This document shows, in pieces, positions 27,958-35,639 of a stretch of DNA of 64,000 nucleotides. The stretch comes from AB-137-C09 sp964458185 (GTDB taxonomy: Bacteria; Pseudomonadota; Zetaproteobacteria; Mariprofundales; Mariprofundaceae): positions 1 through 64,000 of the forward strand of contig CAYWFG010000002.1 in assembly GCA_964458185.1 (NCBI GenBank), written 5' to 3'. The notes under the pieces were generated by a model that was not told the DNA's origin, did no database searches, and saw only the letters and a list, made by a program, of their open reading frames with translations. Positions within the stretch are counted from its first letter, which is position 1, and each line of letters opens with the position of its first letter. A program made the translations under genes and the position numbers.

Positions 27958-27973
27958 TGTGATGTTTATCACA
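27958..27973. promoter_or_regulatory. CRP/FNR-type operator TGTGA-N6-TCACA
   Basis: TGTGATGTTTATCACA is a perfect match to the palindromic CRP consensus. It lies between the divergent sspA (start 27832) and repeat-protein gene (start 28105). Its centre is about 100 bp upstream of the predicted start of the rightward transcript. Two cNMP-binding-domain proteins occur in this window, but no CRP gene itself. Confidence 0.6.
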
Positions 27974-28032
27974 TCTTACTGTGGTAATCAATAGCTATGA
28001 TTGGCGACGATGGTAAAGGGCTTTTTATTTTC

Positions 28033-28062
28033 TTGACACCCAAGGGACGTTAGCCATACACT
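28033..28062 (+). promoter_or_regulatory. Sigma70-type promoter for the repeat-protein gene
   Basis: A perfect TTGACA -35 box (28033-28038) is followed, after 18 bp, by TACACT (28057-28062) as -10 box. The gene start with AGGAGG lies about 40 bp further on. The -10 box is only a partial match. Confidence 0.45.
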
Positions 28063-28104
28063 GTCGCTCCATACGTTATGGCGTAAAATTTAGGAGGAAT
28101 AGAT

Positions 28105-28962
28105 ATGTTTAAAAAAGTATTTATGTCACTGGCATTATCGCTGTTTTTGGCGGCGGGTTTTAATGTGGCTGATTTTAGCGGAGGTTCTGTTTTTGGTGTG
28201 AGCCAAGCTTTAGCTACTGAGAATCCTGATTCTAATAGCAACGCCCCTGATTCTAATAGCAATGCCCCTGATTCTAATAGCAATGCCCCTGATTCTAATA
28301 GCAACGACCCTGATTCTAATAGCAACGACCCTGATTCTAATAGCAACGACCCTAATTCAATGACATCTTCGTGCAGTGGCGCATCTGCCCCGCCTGCTGG
28401 TACTGTCTGTGTTTGCGATACAGCTTGTCTGCCAACAGCATCACTCGCTAAAGTAGTGAAAGATGATAAAGATGCATTAGAAAAGCATGAGAAAGAAAAG
28501 TCTGATCATGAGAAAGCTAAATCTGATCATGAGAAAGCTAAATCTGATCATGAGAAAGAAAAGTCTGATCATGAGAAAGCCAAATCTGACGATGAAGGTG
28601 CTCATGCTGACAGTAACAAGATCAAAGATGACGATGATAAGATTAAGCTGGACGATGACAAGATTAAGAAAGATGATGACAAGATCAAGAAGGATGATGA
28701 TAAGATCAAGGAAGACGATGATAAGATCAAGAAGGATCATGATAAGGTCAAGAAAGATGAAGATGATTTAAAGGCAATGACGAATAGCCTTGCAAGCAAG
28801 GGTACGGCATGTACCTGCATTGATGGAACGAGTGGTTATTTATTTAACAGCACAGGTTCTAACGGTGGAACATCAACGCTTACCTTGGTTCCTGCAACAG
28901 GAAACCCAACGGGTGGTGGTGCAAGTTCTGGTAGCTCTTTTAGAGAAATCAGCGGTCAATAA
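28105..28962 (+). CDS. Exported heptad-repeat protein (unknown function)
   Basis: This 285-residue protein has a signal peptide (about 1-37) and three successive blocks of seven-residue repeats. They are six PDSNSN-(A/D) units (about 39-81), five HEKxKSD units (about 130-165) and seven KIKxDDD units (about 172-220). The latter two have strict seven-residue spacing with mostly charged residues, so a long charged helix or coiled coil is likely. Cys pairs flank the helical part: CVCDTAC before and CTC after. The C-terminus is rich in Gly, Ser and Thr. I recognise no family. A surface, sheath or matrix role is a guess. It has a clear AGGAGG site, its own promoter and a strong terminator. The 21-bp DNA repeats could change copy number. 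Confidence 0.7.
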   Translation: MFKKVFMSLALSLFLAAGFNVADFSGGSVFGVSQALATENPDSNSNAPDSNSNAPDSNSNAPDSNSNDPDSNSNDPDSNSNDPNSMTSSCSGASAPPAGTVCVCDTACLPTASLAKVVKDDKDALEKHEKEKSDHEKAKSDHEKAKSDHEKEKSDHEKAKSDDEGAHADSNKIKDDDDKIKLDDDKIKKDDDKIKKDDDKIKEDDDKIKKDHDKVKKDEDDLKAMTNSLASKGTACTCIDGTSGYLFNSTGSNGGTSTLTLVPATGNPTGGGASSGSSFREISGQ

Positions 28963-28980
28963 GCACCTCGCTTGAAGCAA

Positions 28981-29012
28981 AAAAGCATCCCCTTCGGGGG
29001 ATGCTTTTTTTA
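28981..29012. terminator. Bidirectional UUCG-loop terminator
   Basis: The stem AAAAGCATCCCC / GGGGATGCTTTT (28981-28992 and 28997-29008) closes a TTCG tetraloop and is flanked by A- and T-tracts on both strands. It serves the repeat-protein gene on the plus strand and the convergent holB on the minus strand, whose stop codon lies at 29010-29012. Confidence 0.93.
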
Positions 29013-29966
29013 TGCCTTTTTTCTTAAGCCAATACGTAATTGGATCATGCGATCAAATAATGAGGGGATAGGGCGAAGGGTATGGCGGCGAACATCATTT
29101 GGCCAAGCAAGAAGGTCTTTCGCTGCTTCAAAAACAATGACCTTATCGCGCCACGATTGCACACCTGCCATTAACTGAGAACGCACAGCCATAAAAACAA
29201 TGCGCGCAATCAAACTGTGGGGAAGGTTAGCGACAGAAGATTGTACGGTATCTTGCAACAATGCCAGATCACACCGCGCCAGTTCACTTGCCACATCATG
29301 CAAGTTTAATGCAGCGCTCCCTGCTTTAGCATCGGATAACACTTGCATCTCTCCTGCTCTTCCATTTGCCCACTTGGTGGCATGAGGAAGCAAGCCTTCT
29401 GGCAGGCAAAATGTTGCTAGCACATCGCTACAATCCTTTATCGTTAAAGGTGAGCATGCTTGCAGCAAACAACGGGAACGGATGGTTGCCATGGCATCAT
29501 GAACATCATGGCAGACAAGCAATAACAGACCACCATTACTGGGTTCTTCCAAACCTTTAAGCAAGGCATTGGTTGCTTGATGATTTAAATCATCCAAACA
29601 ATCAATCACCACCACCCGATAACCATGGTCAAAGCTAGATAATGATAAAAAATCTAGTAACTCACGCACTTGAGCAATATGAATGTCGCGCTTAAGCCGC
29701 TTTTTTTTATCATCCCATTGCCTTGACACACACAAATAATCAGGGTGTGAATCTTCTTTTAGCATCAAGCATGCATGACATCGACCACAAGCTTCACCTT
29801 TAACGCTAAGATTAAGACATAAACAATCAGCCGCCAAGGCTTTTGCCAGCATGGACTTACCAATACCAGCAAGACCATGAAGCAACCAAGCATGGTGGAG
29901 CTTTTTTTGTATTAGTGCAGCATGAAAACGGGATTCAACAGCCTTAAAACCAAGCGGTCGCTTCAT
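29010..29966 (-). CDS. holB: DNA polymerase III delta-prime subunit
   Basis: This 318-residue clamp-loader subunit has an AAA+ domain with a P-loop-like HGLAGIGKSMLAKALA, a four-Cys zinc site (CLCLN...CGRCHAC) and the TNALLKGLEEPSNGGLLLLV motif shared with tau/gamma. The C-terminal domain is less conserved. The ATG overlaps the tmk stop by 4 bp, the standard tmk-holB arrangement. Confidence 0.92.
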   Translation of the reverse strand: MKRPLGFKAVESRFHAALIQKKLHHAWLLHGLAGIGKSMLAKALAADCLCLNLSVKGEACGRCHACLMLKEDSHPDYLCVSRQWDDKKKRLKRDIHIAQVRELLDFLSLSSFDHGYRVVVIDCLDDLNHQATNALLKGLEEPSNGGLLLLVCHDVHDAMATIRSRCLLQACSPLTIKDCSDVLATFCLPEGLLPHATKWANGRAGEMQVLSDAKAGSAALNLHDVASELARCDLALLQDTVQSSVANLPHSLIARIVFMAVRSQLMAGVQSWRDKVIVFEAAKDLLAWPNDVRRHTLRPIPSLFDRMIQLRIGLRKKA

Positions 29967-30574
29967 GGAATGATATGTTGAATCTGTTGTTGAACGTATG
30001 GTATAGATTGTGTGGCATCAATACGATGAATACGCGGTGTTTTTTTAGCCATTGCCAAAAAGGCATCGTACACACGTTGATGAAATGCCATGCTTTCAGC
30101 ATCCAAACGGTTGGGTTTTGTTGTTCGCTGTTGCAAACGTAACAAAGCTTGTTGGGGCAGTAGGTCGAACCACAAGGTAGTATTGGGTTGTACGCCTAAT
30201 TCAGCAAAGTCTAACATGGTGTGAATGTTATTGTTTTTTGTTGTTAATCGCCTTGCAGCTAATTGATACGCCAATGTTGAATCTGAATAACGATCACACA
30301 ACACCCAACGCCCTGCATCCAACGCTGGGCGGATACATGTTGCCACATGCTGCGCACGATCAGCAAGAAAAAGCAATAATTCTGCTTCTCCAACAGGCGT
30401 AAAAGAACCAGACAATAATAAACGGCGTATTTCTACACCTAAGTCTGTGGCACCCGGTTCGTAGGTGCAGCATACATCAATGCCACGATCCATTAAATAA
30501 TCTTTGGTAAGACTGATTTGGCTAGTTTTTCCTACGCCATCACCACCTTCAAAAGTAATAAATTGCGGTTTGAT
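29963..30574 (-). CDS. tmk: Thymidylate kinase (non-canonical ATC/ATA start)
   Basis: This enzyme phosphorylates dTMP to dTDP. The first ATG in frame (30493) gives a protein lacking the ATP-binding loop. Reading on upstream in the same frame gives KPQFITFEGGDGVGKTSQ, with a perfect P-loop (residues 10-17), and no ATG, GTG or TTG before the frame closes with TAG. The best start is ATC at 30574-30572, overlapping the dut stop in TAATC where neighbouring genes have TAATG. It is preceded by GGGGTGA, which can pair with the 16S tail. ATA at 30577 is the alternative. From ATC the protein is 203 residues, normal for Tmk. Later motifs TYEPGATD and DRYSDSTLAYQ are intact. Confidence 0.85.
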   Translation of the reverse strand: MKPQFITFEGGDGVGKTSQISLTKDYLMDRGIDVCCTYEPGATDLGVEIRRLLLSGSFTPVGEAELLLFLADRAQHVATCIRPALDAGRWVLCDRYSDSTLAYQLAARRLTTKNNNIHTMLDFAELGVQPNTTLWFDLLPQQALLRLQQRTTKPNRLDAESMAFHQRVYDAFLAMAKKTPRIHRIDATQSIPYVQQQIQHIIP

Positions 30575-31038
30575 TATTTCACCCCAGAACTACCGAAGCC
30601 TTTTGTTCCTCTTGCTGTTGCAGACAAGGCTGAAACAAATTCAAGCGTTGCCTGACAGACTGGCGCAATCACCATTTGAGCAATACGGTCGCCGCGTTCA
30701 ATATAAAAAGCGACATCATCATGGTTGATCAATAACACTTTTACCTCACCACGGTAATCAGCATCAATCGTTCCAGGGCTATTCAGTACGGTTACACCGT
30801 GTTTTAATGCAAGCCCAGAGCGCGGACGAATTTGCGCCTCATAACCCACTGGCACAGCAATACTGATACCCGTATTAACGGCTAGCCAGCGCCCCGCTGG
30901 AACAACTTCCATATGATCAATGGCAGCACGCAAATCAATGCCTGCGGCATGTTCTGTTGCGTAATGGGGTAAACCTAAGTCTTTACCATGAGCAAGAATA
31001 CAAATAGAAAGCGTTGGGTAAAGAATAGCATCAGGCAT
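30574..31038 (-). CDS. dut: dUTP diphosphatase
   Basis: This 154-residue trimeric dUTPase keeps uracil out of DNA and supplies dUMP. All five family motifs can be seen: AAGIDLRAA, RPRSGLALKHG, GTIDADYRGEV, RGDRIAQMVI and the C-terminal P-loop-like GTKGFGSSG. It overlaps coaBC by 8 bp at its start and tmk at its stop. Grouping with coaBC and tmk ties it to nucleotide and cofactor supply. Confidence 0.97.
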   Translation of the reverse strand: MPDAILYPTLSICILAHGKDLGLPHYATEHAAGIDLRAAIDHMEVVPAGRWLAVNTGISIAVPVGYEAQIRPRSGLALKHGVTVLNSPGTIDADYRGEVKVLLINHDDVAFYIERGDRIAQMVIAPVCQATLEFVSALSATARGTKGFGSSGVK

Positions 31039-32233
31039 GGTCGCTCAGCTCCAGAATACAAGATATGATATGTTGGGAAAAGGTTTTTTTATCGGTTTTA
31101 GGCAGTATCTTGCATGTCGATGGCGTTAACCACCAACCGCTAGCAAACTCCTTCCCCATATTGCCTACATCATTGGCAATGATGGCATCCACGCCTTTTT
31201 TTTCAAGTTTTTTTCGTGCATGATCGCAGTGATCATACGATTCTGCGGCAAAGGCAATGACATGATGCGGTCGGTTTTTCATCTGCGCAATGTGGGCAAC
31301 AATATCGGGGGTTGAGCATAAAGAAACGGTCACGTTTTCATTGTTTTGTCGCTTTAGTTTGTGTTGGTATTGTTCTGAAAAACGATAATCACTGATTGCA
31401 GCAATGGCAATAAATACATCAGCATTGCCTGCCGCTGCCTCACAAGCATGCAGCATATCATGGGCTGTTTGTACATCCACACGATTGACATCTGAATGAG
31501 CCCTTGGCGTGTGAGGCCCTCCCACCAAAGTAACGCTCGCGCCCATCATGGCTGCTTGCGATGCCATGATACTACCCAAGCGACCACTGGCACGATTGGT
31601 TAACACACGAACGGCATCCCAAGGTTCTTCTGTTCGCCCTGCATTAATCACCCAACGCTGTCCCGTAAGTACTTTGGGCGTTAATGCAGAGATGACGGCG
31701 GTCAATAATTGCTCTGGTTCAACCATGCGCCCAATACCTTGCTCGCCACAAGCAGTATTGCCCTGTGCTGGTTCAATAATCGTGATGCCATCATTTTTTA
31801 AGCATGCTTGATTGCGTTGGGTTGGTTCAGCGAGCCACATGGCAGGGTTCATGGCAGGTGCAATCAGCGTTGGAATGGCTTGCCGCGCAGCAAATACAGT
31901 GGTTAACAAATCATCAGCAATCCCATGCGCGATCTTTGCCATGAGGTTTGCTGTGCAGGGGGCAATCAATAATAGATCTGCCTGACGGGTTAAACTAATA
32001 TGTCCCATGCCTTGCCCCAAGGCAAACAAATCGCAATAAACAGGGTTGTTTATTAGGCTTTCAAAGGTTAGCGGTGTTACAAACGCTTGTGCGGCCCTTG
32101 TCATGACAACACGCACGTTTGCACCTTGTTTCATCAATAGCCGCGCAAGTTCTGCTACGCGGTAAACAGCAATGCCACCGCCAATGCCCAACACAATGGT
32201 GCGCCCTGCAAGGGCTTGGCTGTTAGCTTGCAA
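31031..32233 (-). CDS. coaBC: Bifunctional CoaBC (phosphopantothenoylcysteine synthase/decarboxylase)
   Basis: This 400-residue fusion has an N-terminal FMN decarboxylase CoaC (VLGIGGGIAVYRVAELARLL, active-site His and PAMNPAMW motif) and a C-terminal synthetase CoaB (RWVINAGRTEEPWDAVRVLTN, ITNRASG-like SGRLG). It makes 4'-phosphopantetheine for coenzyme A. The start is a TTG inside the end of the bcp gene; no ATG or GTG lies nearby in frame. It is of normal length. Confidence 0.94.
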   Translation of the reverse strand: MQANSQALAGRTIVLGIGGGIAVYRVAELARLLMKQGANVRVVMTRAAQAFVTPLTFESLINNPVYCDLFALGQGMGHISLTRQADLLLIAPCTANLMAKIAHGIADDLLTTVFAARQAIPTLIAPAMNPAMWLAEPTQRNQACLKNDGITIIEPAQGNTACGEQGIGRMVEPEQLLTAVISALTPKVLTGQRWVINAGRTEEPWDAVRVLTNRASGRLGSIMASQAAMMGASVTLVGGPHTPRAHSDVNRVDVQTAHDMLHACEAAAGNADVFIAIAAISDYRFSEQYQHKLKRQNNENVTVSLCSTPDIVAHIAQMKNRPHHVIAFAAESYDHCDHARKKLEKKGVDAIIANDVGNMGKEFASGWWLTPSTCKILPKTDKKTFSQHIISCILELSDHA

Positions 32234-32708
32234 GAATCATGTCATCCAATGTCTCAAGTACAGCCTCAACATGCCCCTTAACCCGAACTTTTCGCCAGCA
32301 GTGGCAAACAACACCTTCAGGGTTGATCAAAAAAGTAGAACGCTCAATGCCGCGCACTTTCTTTCCATACATGTTTTTCATTTGAATCACGTCAAAAGCA
32401 AGGCATAAAGCCTCGTCTTCATCGCTGATTAAAGGGAAGTTTAATGCCTGTTTTTCAATAAAACGCGCATGCGATGCGGGGGAATCACGACTAACACCAA
32501 TAACCATCGCTTTTTGACCAAGCTCTGTCTCCACAGCATCACGAAAAGCGCAAGATTCAGTGGTGCAACCGGGGGTGTTATCTCTTGGATAAAAATATAA
32601 CACCAGCCAATGCCCTTGAAGTTTGGCTACATTTATTGTCCCTTCGGGTGATATTGGGCGCATTAAATCAGGTGCGATATCTCCAACATTCAATGTATAA
32701 TCAGTCAT
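32223..32708 (-). CDS. bcp: Thiol peroxidase Bcp/PrxQ
   Basis: This 161-residue peroxiredoxin reduces hydrogen peroxide and organic peroxides. The active-site motif YPRDNTPGCTTESCAFRD has both the peroxidatic Cys and the Cys five residues later, as in the PrxQ type. ATG 32708 follows AAGG at suitable spacing. It overlaps the start of coaBC by 11 bp and follows the symporter gene by 22 bp. Confidence 0.94.
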   Translation of the reverse strand: MTDYTLNVGDIAPDLMRPISPEGTINVAKLQGHWLVLYFYPRDNTPGCTTESCAFRDAVETELGQKAMVIGVSRDSPASHARFIEKQALNFPLISDEDEALCLAFDVIQMKNMYGKKVRGIERSTFLINPEGVVCHCWRKVRVKGHVEAVLETLDDMILAS

Positions 32709-32730
32709 GATCAAGTAACCTTGCCTTTGT

Positions 32731-34242
32731 TTATTTTGATTCCATATTGCCACTGCGTAATAAGCGAAGGTATTCTTTTAAAGCATCCCCTACCTTATCT
32801 TGCAACATATACAGTGCAATAAAATTGGGTAATGCCATCGACAGCAACAGTAAGTCACTAAAATCTAAAATATTGCCAGCACTAACAATCGAACCGATAA
32901 TAATAAAGCTTAAAAAAATCAAACGGTAGACCATCGAAAAGGATTCACCAAAGACATATGTCCAGCAACGTTCACCGTAGTATGACCAAGAAATCATGGT
33001 GCTGTAAGCAAATAAAACGACGGATAGTGAAAGAAGAATAGGGAACCACGATACCACAGAGCCAAATGCCGCTGATGTTAATGCAGCACCTTCATTCCCT
33101 GCAACAAGTGGCGCATATTCTGGTGCATTGTAGACACCCGTTACAACAATCACCAATGCCGTCATGGTGCAAATGATAATGGTATCAATAAAGGGTTCAT
33201 ACAATGCAACCAGTCCTTGGCGAACGGGGTATTGCACTGCCGCTGTTGAATGGGCAATTGCAGCCGAACCAATGCCTGCCTCACTGGAAAATGCTGCTCG
33301 TTTAAAACCTTGTACCAAGACACCAACCAGACCGCCTGCTACCGCAACAGGCGCAAATGCCTCGTGAACAATCATCGAAATAGCCGCAGGGATAGCAGCT
33401 AAATGGGTGATAATAATCCATAAGCAGGCCGATAAGTAGAGCAGCACCATGGCTGGAACAATGGCTTCTGCCGCATGAGCAATACGGCGAATACCACCGA
33501 TAATCACTAGCCCAACAGCGATTGCCATCAATACACCAAACAACCAAGGCATCTGCGCTACTATCGGCACATGCTGGGCAACAGCACTTAATGCTTGGGA
33601 CACTTGAAAGGCATTGCCGCCACCAAAGGATGCAAAGATACAAAGTATGGCAAACAATACGGCTAAACTTCGCCCCAATGTTGGCCAGCCTTTTTCAGCA
33701 AGACCACGCGAGAGGTATTCCATTGCACCCCCCATAATACGACCATCAGGACGGTACTCACGGTACATTTGTGCTAAGGTTACTTCAGTAAACTTAGCTG
33801 TCATGGCAAAAAATCCTGCAATAATCATCCAAAATGTCGCACCAGGCCCGCCAATACTGATGGCAATGGCAACGCCTGCGATATTGCCTAAGCCAACGGT
33901 TGCCGATAATGCTGTGGTTAGTGCCTGAAAAGGGGATACCTCACCACGGTCTTCATCGCGCTGATATTTTCCGCGAATAACCTGAAAAGCATGCCCCATC
34001 AAACGCATATTAATAAAGCCAAAACGAACAGTTAAATATACCGAACCAACAATCAACCACGCGACAATAAAAGGCATAAAGGCATCAGATATTTGTGATG
34101 GCATAACATCAAAGAATAATACTGATCCCAATATGCCATTAAGGTTGCCAAAAAAGGTGTCAATACCTGATTCAGCAGCAAAGGCGTAGTTTGGAAATAT
34201 GGCAATCATTATAAATAATATTATACGGTCAATCAATGGCAT
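32731..34242 (-). CDS. Sodium:alanine/glycine symporter (AGCS family)
   Basis: This 503-residue inner-membrane protein has about ten or eleven TM helices. It shows AGCS/AlsT hallmarks: TALSATVGLGNIAGVAIAI, GGPGATFWMIIAGFFAMTAKF and GSAAIAHSTAAVQYPVRQGL. It couples Na+ influx to uptake of small neutral amino acids. An AAGGA site precedes the ATG. It lies 71 bp downstream of the cyclodipeptide synthase gene on the same strand. Supplying an amino acid for aminoacyl-tRNA-dependent cyclodipeptide formation is an attractive but unproven link. Confidence 0.9.
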   Translation of the reverse strand: MPLIDRIILFIMIAIFPNYAFAAESGIDTFFGNLNGILGSVLFFDVMPSQISDAFMPFIVAWLIVGSVYLTVRFGFINMRLMGHAFQVIRGKYQRDEDRGEVSPFQALTTALSATVGLGNIAGVAIAISIGGPGATFWMIIAGFFAMTAKFTEVTLAQMYREYRPDGRIMGGAMEYLSRGLAEKGWPTLGRSLAVLFAILCIFASFGGGNAFQVSQALSAVAQHVPIVAQMPWLFGVLMAIAVGLVIIGGIRRIAHAAEAIVPAMVLLYLSACLWIIITHLAAIPAAISMIVHEAFAPVAVAGGLVGVLVQGFKRAAFSSEAGIGSAAIAHSTAAVQYPVRQGLVALYEPFIDTIIICTMTALVIVVTGVYNAPEYAPLVAGNEGAALTSAAFGSVVSWFPILLSLSVVLFAYSTMISWSYYGERCWTYVFGESFSMVYRLIFLSFIIIGSIVSAGNILDFSDLLLLSMALPNFIALYMLQDKVGDALKEYLRLLRSGNMESK

Positions 34243-34313
34243 AGAGGAATCCTTTTAGGTTATTCCATCCACATTCCTTACTTGATGGAAAAAGACAAGT
34301 GATTTAACATATA

Positions 34314-35399
34314 TTAAACAATCCCTCGTGATCTTACGTCCAATTGGATATTAATCAAAGATTTTAAAGGTGCTGGAACATCCAAGTAACGACCATTAGC
34401 AATATCTTGAAAAAGTCCAAGGTTTGCAGGATATACAAAAACAGTCCATCCCCGTTCCGCTATGCAAGTAAATATAGCCAACTCTTCTAGTAAATAAGCA
34501 GAGGATAATCTAAGAAAATCTTTGTTATTTTCCCCCCGTCGATTCACAAAATATTTAGAAAACTCATGAACTGCAGCAGCAAAATCTACATTAGAGTGAA
34601 CCAATTCGCAGAAAGCCTCGTGGTATTCTTTATATTCTTCAAATAGCTGAACTTCAGAGCAAAAGAGATAGTCAAAAGTACAGTGATTGGACATATTCAT
34701 AAACAAATCAAGGTATTCTTCTGTAATACCCTGCGCCATGTTCATGGATCGTTTAAGGGCCTCTTCTTCACTAATACCATGATTAATCTGCAGTGTATTT
34801 CGGTGAATAGAATCACCAATAAGCACCTGACATTGATCAAAGTTTTTGTTGATCCAGTCAACCATACCTTTCACTTTTGCAGGTTCGAAACTGGCATTTT
34901 CCATGCTAAATCCAAGAAAACACTTGCGGTGTGCCTTAATATTGGCTCTGGCTGTACTAGGTGCAAAGTGTCGACCTCGAACGTGATATGTTTTGGGTAT
35001 AATAAACTGTGCAACCTTGGCATCCATTAAGTCGATAAAGTCACGTTGGTTTATTTTAAGCAGATCTAAATAAGTATTGGTGTAAAAGGTCAAATGTTCA
35101 TGCTGTTTACATTTTTCGGAAACAAATGTTGCAACAGGAACGTCAGTATTCATTGGCGTCAACCCTTTGTTTACCTTAACGCTTTTAACCCCGATAATGT
35201 TTTTAAAGGCTGGAAAATCAATACTTTGATCCGATGGCAAAGCAATCAGAATAAGGCCTATATCACTTTCAACAATCACCATTTTAACTAAACTTTCTAT
35301 TCTGTTAAGAATGTCTTCATTCGAATAGGATCTTGAATAACTAAGACGACAATGTTTAATATGATGGCTATCTAATAACACACTGAACTCTGTTAACAT
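34314..35399 (-). CDS. tRNA-dependent cyclodipeptide synthase-like protein with N-terminal extension
   Basis: This 361-residue protein has a C-terminal half (about 155-335) that follows the cyclodipeptide synthase (CDPS) fold of AlbC and YvmC. It carries CFLGFSMENASF with the nucleophile Ser165 and Asn168 (AlbC GISAGNSYF), INHGISEEEALKRS after the Rossmann core, EYKEYHEAF...VNRRG, and AYLLEELAIF with Tyr302 and Glu306 spaced as in the AlbC catalytic pair, then VFVYP. Known members use two aminoacyl-tRNAs to make a cyclic dipeptide. Usual CDPSs are about 220-290 residues and begin about 35 residues before the nucleophile; here about 160 unrecognised residues precede it. AGGAG stands 7 bp before the ATG. 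No cyclodipeptide oxidase or P450 gene is adjacent. Hybrid kinase upstream, amino-acid symporter downstream. Confidence 0.8.
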   Translation of the reverse strand: MLTEFSVLLDSHHIKHCRLSYSRSYSNEDILNRIESLVKMVIVESDIGLILIALPSDQSIDFPAFKNIIGVKSVKVNKGLTPMNTDVPVATFVSEKCKQHEHLTFYTNTYLDLLKINQRDFIDLMDAKVAQFIIPKTYHVRGRHFAPSTARANIKAHRKCFLGFSMENASFEPAKVKGMVDWINKNFDQCQVLIGDSIHRNTLQINHGISEEEALKRSMNMAQGITEEYLDLFMNMSNHCTFDYLFCSEVQLFEEYKEYHEAFCELVHSNVDFAAAVHEFSKYFVNRRGENNKDFLRLSSAYLLEELAIFTCIAERGWTVFVYPANLGLFQDIANGRYLDVPAPLKSLINIQLDVRSRGIV

Positions 35400-35436
35400 A
35401 ATTTCTCTCCTAGTATTTAAAAGCACTGCAATGGTT

Positions 35437-35580
35437 GGCTTTCCTTTTAAAGCGGGACAGCCAATAAATTAATCGTTACGCTATGCTAAGAAAGCACTCC
35501 TAATCACCATGTTTTAACAAAAATTTCAGATTAAGTTTTACTTTTTCAGTTATAGGTTGTCCCGTCTTAAAAGGGAAGCC
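35437..35580. repeat. MITE-like element with 26-bp terminal inverted repeats, copy 2
   Basis: The ends at 35437-35462 and 35555-35580 are imperfect inverted repeats (22 of 26 positions match), enclosing 92 bp of AT-rich, non-coding sequence. A shorter homologous copy is at 1-84 and a degenerate right end at about 42621-42637. The element lies in the gap between the hybrid kinase gene and the cyclodipeptide synthase gene, so it could carry a promoter or terminator. No target-site duplication is obvious. Confidence 0.65.
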
Positions 35581-35639
35581 TAATAAAATAGAAGCACTAA
35601 AAATACCTATGTTGTACCTAAATAAAGCATGAGTCACAA

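Noticed and set aside
28216..28350. Regular 21-bp repeats that could suggest a CRISPR-like array
   Set aside because: The repeats are contiguous, have no unique spacers and are in frame inside a secreted protein gene.
28477..28771. Open frames on both strands within the heptad-repeat gene
   Set aside because: They arise because the repeated DNA units are free of stops in several frames; only the plus-strand frame has a signal peptide, ribosome-binding site, promoter and terminator.
29963..30493. tmk as a truncated 176-residue pseudogene starting at ATG 30493
   Set aside because: The missing P-loop is encoded intact and in frame immediately upstream; only a canonical start codon is lacking.
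35437..35580. Insertion sequence
   Set aside because: There is no transposase frame within or next to the inverted ends; at most it is a non-autonomous element.
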